Origin: Thermoplasmatota archaeon
GTDB lineage: Archaea > Thermoplasmatota > Penumbrarchaeia > Penumbrarchaeales > Penumbrarchaeaceae
Direction of reading: 5' to 3'
Assembly (NCBI GenBank): GCA_030591285.1
Contig: JAUVBH010000075.1
Location: 1 to 7,293 of the forward strand
DNA: 7,293 nucleotides
Shown: positions 1-5,316 of the stretch, one piece after another
How the letters are laid out: each line of letters begins with the position of its first letter
Position numbering within the stretch: position 1 is the stretch's first letter
Translations under genes and position numbers: made by a program
The notes under the pieces: generated by a model
The model's input: the letters and a program-made list of their open reading frames with translations, nothing else
Databases searched by the model: none
What the model was told of the DNA's origin: nothing

Positions 1-645
1 AATTGGATAGAACAATCCATTTTTTTCTGAACAAACTTTTACTCCACCTTCCCCCCACATTGGAGTGCCATTTTCTGCGATCTTCTGCGCTTGGACCCCA
101 GCTCCAATAAAGGACCTCTGGAGCCAGGAAACAATGGCCCCATCATCACCGTCCGAGATGATGTTGTGTCGATATTGACTATATCCAGAAAGTGCAAGAG
201 CAGTTCCATTGGGACCCCACATTTTTTCTCCTGATGCATTGATCCGCTGTGCATAGACGTTAGTAATGGTCGAATGATGTTCGATATAGGAAACTATGAT
301 CCCGCCATTGTTATCCTTAATAATTTCCGGACCAGATACAGAATTCTTTGTATCACTTATTGAAATGCCAGTTGCCGACCAGAGAGGTTCACCTCCCGCT
401 GAGATCCTTTGAACCATAGCCCTTTCTGGGGAGGCGCCAACGTCATCCCACGCAACATATAGACCTCCCATTCCATCTTCTACGGTTTTGAAGGATTCCT
501 GACTTCCACTAGCGTTGGTAACGATCACACCGGTCTCATTGTCACCCCAAAACGGATCCCAGCTAGCACCTGTGATGGTACCTGGAACAACGATTACAAC
601 TGAAACAGGCACCAATAGTAATATGGCTATGAGTAGACTTTTCAT
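1..645 (-). CDS. Secreted propeller-like repeat protein (N-terminal part, cut by window edge)
   Basis: The reading frame is open from the ATG at 643-645 to the window edge, giving 215 residues with no stop. Residues 1-26 are a signal peptide or anchor: MKSLL followed by a long Leu/Ile/Val stretch. After it come at least three repeats of about 53 residues (roughly 49-102, 103-157, 158-210). Each follows a pattern of Asp/Asn-Gly-Gly, a hydrophobic strand ending in Val-Ala/Ser-Trp/Tyr, then Gln-Arg/Lys-Ile, a Gly turn and a conserved Trp (W89, W143, W197). This resembles the blades of secreted beta-propeller proteins, so it probably acts outside the membrane; ligand or partner is unknown. An in-frame TGA at 658-660 and the next ATG lying far inside the protein fix the start. 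No good Shine-Dalgarno is visible; the G6 run at 663-668 is 17 bases away. The number of blades and any C-terminal anchor lie outside the window. Confidence 0.82.
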   Translation of the reverse strand, partial: MKSLLIAILLLVPVSVVIVVPGTITGASWDPFWGDNETGVIVTNASGSQESFKTVEDGMGGLYVAWDDVGASPERAMVQRISAGGEPLWSATGISISDTKNSVSGPEIIKDNNGGIIVSYIEHHSTITNVYAQRINASGEKMWGPNGTALALSGYSQYRHNIISDGDDGAIVSWLQRSFIGAGVQAQKIAENGTPMWGEGGVKVCSEKNGLFYPI

Positions 646-710
646 TTGATTTATAGGTCATTCCCCCCAAAGAATGTTCCTTTATTCTCAATTATTGTAT
701 GTTGACGTTT

Positions 711-720
711 GATATTTAAT
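711..720 (-). promoter_or_regulatory. Possible TATA box of the propeller-protein gene
   Basis: On the minus strand this reads ATTAAATATC, an AT-rich archaeal TATA-like element. A start site about 25 bases downstream would fall near 690 and leave a leader of about 45 bases before the ATG at 645. The assignment rests on position and composition only. Confidence 0.35.
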
Positions 721-785
721 AATTCTACTATATCGAAATAGAAAGAAAATGAAATTCTCCAAATGGTAGAACCACCCAACAATTC

Positions 786-793
786 TTTTAAAG
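786..793 (+). promoter_or_regulatory. Possible TATA box of the small Cys/His protein gene
   Basis: TTTTAAAG lies 43 bases ahead of the ATG at 837. A start site about 25 bases downstream would fall near 815, just before the AAGGAGG at 821-827, giving a short leader that still holds the ribosome binding site. This spacing is what an archaeal promoter would need, but the box itself is only a moderate match. Confidence 0.45.
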
Positions 794-820
794 GCACAGT
801 AGGATGGAATAGAGCTCTCG

Positions 821-827
821 AAGGAGG
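821..827 (+). promoter_or_regulatory. Strong Shine-Dalgarno of the small Cys/His protein gene
   Basis: AAGGAGG stands 9 bases before the ATG at 837-839. It is the best ribosome binding site in the window and the main reason to accept a gene of only 54 codons. Confidence 0.75.
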
Positions 828-836
828 CGCCCCGCT

Positions 837-1001
837 ATGTGCAACCACCAATGGAAGAAAATAGAAGGTCAACAGAGTGTTAAGGGAACCAACTGCATCA
901 GGGAGTGCACCAGATGCGGTCTTACTGAGAGATTTACACATTTTTTCAATAGCGAAGGCAAGGAAGTAATCAACAGGACCATGTTATCGGGCCCCTGTTA
1001 A
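837..1001 (+). CDS. Small Cys/His-rich (putative zinc-binding) protein, 54 residues
   Basis: The frame runs from ATG at 837 to TAA at 999-1001 and is preceded by AAGGAGG at 9 bases. The protein starts MCNHQW and carries Cys2, His4, Cys20, Cys24 and Cys27 (C-x3-C-x2-C), His35, and Cys54 as its last residue. The rest is hydrophilic and basic, with no membrane segment or signal peptide. The Cys/His spacing suggests a small cytoplasmic zinc-binding fold, perhaps a nucleic-acid or protein adaptor; I do not recognise a family. It is transcribed away from the propeller gene and towards the pyrophosphatase gene. A 96-codon frame overlaps it on the other strand, but that frame lacks domain-like composition and a ribosome binding site. 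The Shine-Dalgarno, the plausible TATA box and the Cys pattern together favour this gene; short length keeps confidence moderate. Confidence 0.7.
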   Translation: MCNHQWKKIEGQQSVKGTNCIRECTRCGLTERFTHFFNSEGKEVINRTMLSGPC

Positions 1002-1016
1002 AACAATTAAAGAATA

Positions 1017-1023
1017 TTTTTTT
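1017..1023 (+). terminator. U-tract after the small Cys/His gene
   Basis: Seven T residues lie 16 bases past the TAA at 1001. A bare U-tract is enough for intrinsic termination in archaea. A weak inverted repeat (AACAGG at 972-977, CCTGTT at 994-999) precedes it at some distance and is probably incidental. The tract abuts the A-tract that ends the opposite gene, making a compact two-way termination zone. Confidence 0.4.
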
Positions 1024-1055
1024 AAAAAAAAAAAGGAGGCGCCAAAGGCACCTCC
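1024..1055 (-). terminator. Hairpin and U-tract terminator of the pyrophosphatase gene
   Basis: On the minus strand a 9-bp stem (1047-1055 with 1035-1043, one G-U pair) closes a 3-base loop and is followed at once by eleven U residues (1024-1034). It starts 24 bases past the stop codon of the pyrophosphatase gene. This is a textbook intrinsic terminator and the clearest one in the window. Confidence 0.8.
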
Positions 1056-1078
1056 CAATGGTCCACTTCTTTTAGGTT

Positions 1079-3676
1079 TCAGCCTATCAAGGCATTCAAC
1101 ACAAGGAAGAGTGGCACGAACACCAGGGATACAATTGACATCAACTTGATGAGGATGTTCAATGAAGGTCCTGATGTATCCTTGAATGGATCTCCAACCG
1201 TATCACCGACAACAGCTGCCTTGTGAGCATCGGATCCCTTTCCACCAAGATGGCCGGATTCGATGTATTTCTTTGCATTGTCCCAGGCACCGCCTGAGTT
1301 GGCCATCATAACAGCAAGAACGAAACCGGTCACGATCGATCCAGCGAGAAGTCCTCCAAGGGCTTCCATTGATATGGACCCGACAACGATGGGTACCAGC
1401 ACTGCAAGCAGTGATGGAAGGATCATCTTCTTCAGGGCGCCCTTTGTTGAAATCTCTACACATCTCTCGTAGTCCGGTTGAGCCGTCCCTTCCATTATTC
1501 CCTTGATGGACTTGAACTGCCTTCTGACCTCTTCCACCATATCCTGGGCTGCCACTCCGACAGCCTGCATGGTCAGAGCAGAGAAGATGAATGGTAGTAG
1601 TCCACCAATGAAAAGACCTGCTATGATGAATGGATTCACAAGTGTGAACTGTGCAAGGTCAAGATTCGCCGCCTGTGTGAAAGCAGAGAAGAGAGCAAGG
1701 GCAGTAAGTCCAGCTGATCCGATGGCAAATCCCTTTCCGATGGCTGCTGTGGTATTTCCAACTGCATCGAGTTCCTCTGCGGTCTCCCTGACCTTCTTAC
1801 CCATGCCAGCCATCTCTGCGAGTCCGGCTGCATTATCAGCTACTGGTCCGTAGGTATCTGTTGCAAGTGTGATACCGAGCGTTGAGAGCATACCGACAGC
1901 TGCCAGAGCGATGCCATAAAGTCCGGAGAGATAATAGGCAACAACTATGGTCACAACCACTGCAATAACAGGAACAGCGGTTGAGATCATCCCAAGGCCG
2001 AGACCAGCTATGATGTTTGGTCCTGCACCTGTGGTAGATGCTTCTGATACCCTTTGGGTCGGTTTTGCCTTGTCGGAGGTATAATATTCGGTGACCTTAC
2101 CGATAACGATACCAGATGCAAGCCCGGTCATGAGGGAAAAGAACAGAGCGAGAATGATCTCTGTGGAGTTTGTCTCACCCTTGAAGAAAAAGTAGATCAA
2201 TCCCAGTGAAGCGACGGTCATCAGACCGGCTGAGACCCAGATCCCCCTGTTGAGTTGTTTGTGAGGTTCTATTGATTTCCCAGCTGCACTGACCGCAAAG
2301 GTTCCAAGGATAGCACAGAGGATACCAACGCCAGCAAGGATTAACGGAAGAAGAGTTGCCGCACCTGCAGAACCGCCACCGACCAATCCTCCGCCAAGGG
2401 CGGATACACCCATGATTCCTAGGGCCATTGCTGCGATGATAGAGTCAACATATGACTCGAAGAGATCAGCTCCCATTCCAGCGACATCACCGACATTATC
2501 ACCGACATTGTCCGCAATCGTGGCTGGGTTCCGTGGATCGTCCTCAGGAATGCCGGCTTCGACCTTTCCAACAAGGTCAGCACCAACATCGGCAGCCTTT
2601 GTGTAAATGCCGCCACCGACCCTGGCAAAGAGGGCAATGGAAGATGCCCCGAAACCGAAGCCAAAGAGCATATTGACGTCACCGAAGATAATATAGAGGA
2701 AAGATACGCCGAGAAGACCGAGACCTACAACTGTGAGTCCCATAACGGAACCGGAGTTGAAAGCTACCTTCAGTCCGGCTCTTTTTCCACTTTTACAGGC
2801 CCATGCAGTTTTTGCATTGGCCATTGTTGCCACCCTCATGCCGATATTTCCCGCAGAAGCAGAGAAGAGGGCACCAAGGAGGAAAGCAGGAATGAGCATC
2901 CAGCTCATATCAAGGGTGAATACTCCCACTATTAAGAACAGGACAACTCCGACTATGAAGAAGATGATAACCTTATATTCTGCATTTAGGAAGGCAGTGG
3001 CGCCATCACGGATGTAGCCAGCAAGCTCCAGAAGTTTATCGCTGCCTACCTCCTTCTTCATGATCGCCCTTGCCGTTATAAATGCAAAGCCGAGACCCAG
3101 AAGGGCAGCGGCTAATCCGACAATGATCATGAAGAAACTACCTTCATAGGTCTTGAAGGTCAACGTCTTTGATGATGAGAATTCATTTCCATCAAGTGTG
3201 GCGAAAAGGGTCACCTGTTCCTCTGTGTCCTTATTATCTCCAAGATAGGATGCTTCAAGGATCACAGTCACCTGGCTTCCACCATTCAACCCCATGACGT
3301 TGTATTCAAAATCCTCGACAACTTCGGAATCTCCGGTAATATCCTTACCACCTTCGTCCAGGATCTCCTTGATCTTGAAATCCCAATCCTCGTCGTCGGG
3401 GACTGTTAGCTCTATTTGCACATTGTGCTGTTCATCAGTATGTGGATTCATCACATAGAGCTTAACATCCATTGTTCTTTCGCTGTTCGAGATCATATCG
3501 ATGATGAACCAGGATCCCTCCTTCTGATCCAGGAAGTAATCAGTATCCCCGGATTCAGTCGTTATCATTGACCTATCTGCACTCTCACCGCCGATTCCTT
3601 GGACGGTTGGGAACGCAAAAAGGCCGATAAGGAGCAGACCCGCCATCACCATCATGGTCAAGGTCGATCTACGCAT
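1079..3676 (-). CDS. hppA: Membrane-bound ion-pumping pyrophosphatase with extra N-terminal extracytoplasmic domain
   Basis: It hydrolyses cytoplasmic PPi and uses the energy to pump H+ or Na+ out of the cell. The protein has 865 residues; the family is usually about 650-770. Residues 1-27 look like a signal peptide (MRRSTLTMM, hydrophobic core, TVQG), about 28-178 form an acidic beta-rich domain, and the pyrophosphatase core with many membrane helices runs from about 181 to 863. Substrate and Mg-binding motifs are intact: K360 and the D363-VGADLVGK block, EDDPRNPATIADNVGDNVGD at 378-397, D607-TYGPVADN, and GDTVGDPFKD at 824-833. GNTTAAIGKG at 640-649 has Ala644 and Gly647, the pair known from K+-dependent enzymes (K+-independent ones have Lys and Thr). 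Glu407 sits at the Na+-pump-type gate position, with Asp411 one turn later, so ion specificity is uncertain. The family N-terminus faces outward, which puts the extra domain outside the cell. GGAGG 7 bases ahead supports the ATG at 3676. The gene appears monocistronic. Confidence 0.96.
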   Translation of the reverse strand: MRRSTLTMMVMAGLLLIGLFAFPTVQGIGGESADRSMITTESGDTDYFLDQKEGSWFIIDMISNSERTMDVKLYVMNPHTDEQHNVQIELTVPDDEDWDFKIKEILDEGGKDITGDSEVVEDFEYNVMGLNGGSQVTVILEASYLGDNKDTEEQVTLFATLDGNEFSSSKTLTFKTYEGSFFMIIVGLAAALLGLGFAFITARAIMKKEVGSDKLLELAGYIRDGATAFLNAEYKVIIFFIVGVVLFLIVGVFTLDMSWMLIPAFLLGALFSASAGNIGMRVATMANAKTAWACKSGKRAGLKVAFNSGSVMGLTVVGLGLLGVSFLYIIFGDVNMLFGFGFGASSIALFARVGGGIYTKAADVGADLVGKVEAGIPEDDPRNPATIADNVGDNVGDVAGMGADLFESYVDSIIAAMALGIMGVSALGGGLVGGGSAGAATLLPLILAGVGILCAILGTFAVSAAGKSIEPHKQLNRGIWVSAGLMTVASLGLIYFFFKGETNSTEIILALFFSLMTGLASGIVIGKVTEYYTSDKAKPTQRVSEASTTGAGPNIIAGLGLGMISTAVPVIAVVVTIVVAYYLSGLYGIALAAVGMLSTLGITLATDTYGPVADNAAGLAEMAGMGKKVRETAEELDAVGNTTAAIGKGFAIGSAGLTALALFSAFTQAANLDLAQFTLVNPFIIAGLFIGGLLPFIFSALTMQAVGVAAQDMVEEVRRQFKSIKGIMEGTAQPDYERCVEISTKGALKKMILPSLLAVLVPIVVGSISMEALGGLLAGSIVTGFVLAVMMANSGGAWDNAKKYIESGHLGGKGSDAHKAAVVGDTVGDPFKDTSGPSLNILIKLMSIVSLVFVPLFLVLNALIG

Positions 3677-3683
3677 CGATTTG

Positions 3684-3688
3684 CCTCC
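3684..3688 (-). promoter_or_regulatory. Shine-Dalgarno of the pyrophosphatase gene
   Basis: GGAGG on the minus strand, 7 bases before the ATG at 3676. It decides the start and confirms that the unusual N-terminal extension belongs to the protein. Confidence 0.7.
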
Positions 3689-3754
3689 ATGTAAAACTGT
3701 GCACTTACCCAGATTCCAAACAAATATGGGAAGTCAACTGGGAATTAAACTACC

Positions 3755-3764
3755 TTATTAATAA
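3755..3764 (-). promoter_or_regulatory. Possible TATA box of the pyrophosphatase gene
   Basis: TTATTAATAA, a perfect 10-bp palindrome, lies 79 bases ahead of the start codon. Transcription would begin near 3730-3735, giving a leader of about 55 bases. The U-rich stretch at about 3772-3785 (minus strand CTTCCTTTTTGTTT), just upstream, could end the preceding transcript, so an independent promoter here makes sense. Confidence 0.45.
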
Positions 3765-3771
3765 CTATCCT

Positions 3772-3785
3772 TAAACAAAAAGGAA
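3772..3785 (-). terminator. U-rich tract after the zinc-ribbon membrane protein gene
   Basis: The minus strand reads CTTCCTTTTTGTTT about 30 bases past the TGA of the zinc-ribbon gene. No stem precedes it. It fits the U-rich intrinsic terminators of archaea but is interrupted by C and G, so the call is tentative. Confidence 0.35.
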
Positions 3786-3786
3786 G

Positions 3787-3806
3787 ATACTGAAATATAC
3801 TGAAAT
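3787..3806. repeat. Tandem 10-bp duplication
   Basis: ATACTGAAAT occurs twice in perfect tandem in the gap between the zinc-ribbon gene and the pyrophosphatase promoter. It may be simple slippage; no function is evident. Confidence 0.6.
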
Positions 3807-3813
3807 GCAGGGG

Positions 3814-4275
3814 TCATTTGTCACGGACAGGGACCTTGGTTGCGGTCCTTCTTGGAGGTGTTTCCACCTTTCCAGATCTAACAACCTTTTGTCCCTCACC
3901 GGGATCGTTCTTGACCATCCTCTGCTTTCTGTATGTATCTTTCGAAGTTGCGTTCTCCTTGGCCTTGTTGGAAACCTGCATTCTGACCAGCAGGGATGCT
4001 GCAAAGAAACCGATCCCAACAAGGAAAAACACCATGGTGGTAGTCCCATCACTCTGACCAATATCATCAGAGATCAATTTGAACAACAGGTAACATACAG
4101 CAAAAAGACAGAATGCTGCCCCGCTCACCATCAAGATCCTGGGGGTCCTTTCCGCGAATCCCATATCGATATCGATACTGTCAACAGGCCCACCACATTC
4201 AGGGCAGAGGGAATATTCCTTCCACTCCTGGGTCATCCGGTTACCACATTCCTGACATGTGACGATCTTCACCAT
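3814..4275 (-). CDS. Zinc-ribbon membrane protein with basic tail, 153 residues
   Basis: An N-terminal zinc ribbon (Cys7-x2-Cys10, Cys24-x2-Cys27) is followed by two membrane helices (about 46-67 and 81-97) joined by a short polar loop containing IGQSDG. A Lys/Arg-rich, probably disordered tail fills 100-153. With two helices, ribbon and basic tail would both lie in the cytoplasm; this topology is inferred. Small ribbon-plus-helix proteins are common in archaea and mostly uncharacterised. I do not recognise a specific family, and no catalytic motif is visible. The start is firm: GGGGAGG lies 7 bases ahead, and the ATG directly follows the folD stop as TAGATG. It is therefore cotranscribed and probably translationally coupled with folD, although nothing in the protein itself points to one-carbon metabolism. 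Confidence 0.85.
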   Translation of the reverse strand: MVKIVTCQECGNRMTQEWKEYSLCPECGGPVDSIDIDMGFAERTPRILMVSGAAFCLFAVCYLLFKLISDDIGQSDGTTTMVFFLVGIGFFAASLLVRMQVSNKAKENATSKDTYRKQRMVKNDPGEGQKVVRSGKVETPPRRTATKVPVRDK

Positions 4276-5178
4276 CTAATTTCCTCCCCTTTCTCCATAG
4301 ACAGATCCCAATATCTCGTCATTGAACTCTACCTTCAACCCCTCTTGCAGCATCCTCGCTTTGTAAAGGTTGAGGAACATTGAAGATACCGTGACAGGAC
4401 CCGTGCCTCCTGGCGTGGGTGTGGCTCCCCAAGCTTTCCCAGCGACATCCTCGATATCAACATCTCCAACAATACCATTTCCTTCTGGATTTATACCAAG
4501 ATCGATGAGGATAGCTCCTTCTTTCACCATATCCCCTTTGAGCATCTTCGATCTGCCAACCGCCGTTATCACGATGTCAGCCCTCTTTGTGTGGGCACCA
4601 ATATCTTTGGTCCGGGAATGGACCAATGTCACAGTGGCATTTCCCCAAGCCACTTTCTGGGAAAGGAGTGTAGCAAGAGGCCTCCCAACATTGGGACTTC
4701 TCCCAACCACAACGACCTCGCTCCCTTTGATCTCAACTCCGTAGTGAAGCATCAAAAGGAGTGCTCCGAGAGGTGTAGGGGCTATGAACCTGGGATCGCC
4801 CATCCCCAGCAGCCCATAGTTCTCCGGATGCAGTCCTTCAACATCTTTTACTGAAGGGACGATCTTCATCGGTTCATGGATATCGATCCCATCAGGCAGG
4901 GGTCTCTCGATCATGATGCCATGAATGGCGGGATCCGTAGCATCCTTGGACAGGTTCATCTCAAGTTCATCAATGCTCACATCCTTGGAATACTCCCTAA
5001 GAATGACCTTGGCCCCTATCTTCTCACCCTTTTTGATCTTCGATCTTGCATAGATGGCAGATGACCTATCACCATTCACAAGATAAACGACGAGAGTTGG
5101 TGCCCCGATCTTCTCTGAGAGAAGCTTCAGCTCGGAGTCTATTCTCTGTGAAACAGGCTTCCCCCTGAGAACCTCCAT
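4276..5178 (-). CDS. folD: Bifunctional methylene-THF dehydrogenase / methenyl-THF cyclohydrolase FolD
   Basis: It interconverts methylene-, methenyl- and formyl-tetrahydrofolate with NADP(H) in the cytoplasm, feeding purine and other one-carbon pathways. With the ATG at 5178 it has 300 residues, the usual family size. Visible marks are Tyr43-x3-Lys47 (the catalytic Tyr/Lys pair), IERPLPDGID near 90-99, KDVEGLHPEN at 111-120, the nucleotide-binding GRSPNVGRP at 159-167, and PTPGGTGPVTVSS near 254-266. Two residues differ from the human enzyme: Gln100 is Glu91 and Asp125 is Glu114, both in the cyclohydrolase site. Start choice: the frame also opens at ATG 5199 and TTG 5229, but homology begins at MEVLRGKPVSQ, and a TATA-like element about 26 bases ahead suggests a leaderless message. 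Its stop codon abuts the next gene's start. The archaeal folate may be a modified pterin, so cofactor use is inferred. Confidence 0.94.
   Translation of the reverse strand: MEVLRGKPVSQRIDSELKLLSEKIGAPTLVVYLVNGDRSSAIYARSKIKKGEKIGAKVILREYSKDVSIDELEMNLSKDATDPAIHGIMIERPLPDGIDIHEPMKIVPSVKDVEGLHPENYGLLGMGDPRFIAPTPLGALLLMLHYGVEIKGSEVVVVGRSPNVGRPLATLLSQKVAWGNATVTLVHSRTKDIGAHTKRADIVITAVGRSKMLKGDMVKEGAILIDLGINPEGNGIVGDVDIEDVAGKAWGATPTPGGTGPVTVSSMFLNLYKARMLQEGLKVEFNDEILGSVYGERGGN
4283..4289 (-). promoter_or_regulatory. Shine-Dalgarno of the zinc-ribbon gene, inside the end of folD
   Basis: GGGGAGG on the minus strand, 7 bases ahead of the ATG at 4275. It lies within the last folD codons (Arg-Gly-Gly), so ribosomes finishing folD sit directly on the next start. 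Confidence 0.75.
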
Positions 5179-5200
5179 GGGGGCATAAATCACATACATT

Positions 5201-5208
5201 GATTTAAG
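5201..5208 (-). promoter_or_regulatory. Possible TATA box for a leaderless folD message
   Basis: The minus strand reads CTTAAATC, centred about 26 bases ahead of the ATG at 5178. No Shine-Dalgarno precedes that ATG, which agrees with a transcript beginning at or next to it. The reading also argues against the longer starts at 5199 and 5229. Confidence 0.4.
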
Positions 5209-5263
5209 GGTGTCCCAACCGTTCCACAAAGCTTGATCAAAAGCAGGGAACTCCGTCCAATAA

Positions 5264-5278
5264 GAACAAGAAAAAAAA
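5264..5278 (-). terminator. U-tract terminator after the 5317-6267 gene
   Basis: On the minus strand eight U residues (5271-5278) are followed by CTTGTTC, about 40 bases past the TGA at 5317-5319. There is no stable stem ahead. It fits U-tract termination in archaea and separates this gene from folD. Confidence 0.5.
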
Positions 5279-5316
5279 CCCTAATAAAGAATAGAGGATC
5301 AACTCTCAGTATCCGA

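Noticed and set aside
651..941. Minus-strand frame of 96 codons, ending 5 bases before the propeller-protein ATG
   Set aside because: It has no ribosome binding site and no domain-like composition, and overlaps the better supported 54-residue gene on the plus strand.
3805..4383. Plus-strand frame of 192 codons
   Set aside because: It lies opposite the zinc-ribbon gene and the end of folD; composition is rich in His, Pro and Cys without pattern, as expected for a shadow frame.
5161..5183. CCCCC/GGGGG inverted repeat around the folD start
   Set aside because: Only 5 bp with a 13-base loop; too weak to call a regulatory hairpin.
5179..5229. Longer FolD start at TTG 5229 or ATG 5199
   Set aside because: Family similarity begins at the ATG at 5178, the extra 7-17 residues look unrelated, and a TATA-like box falls within them.
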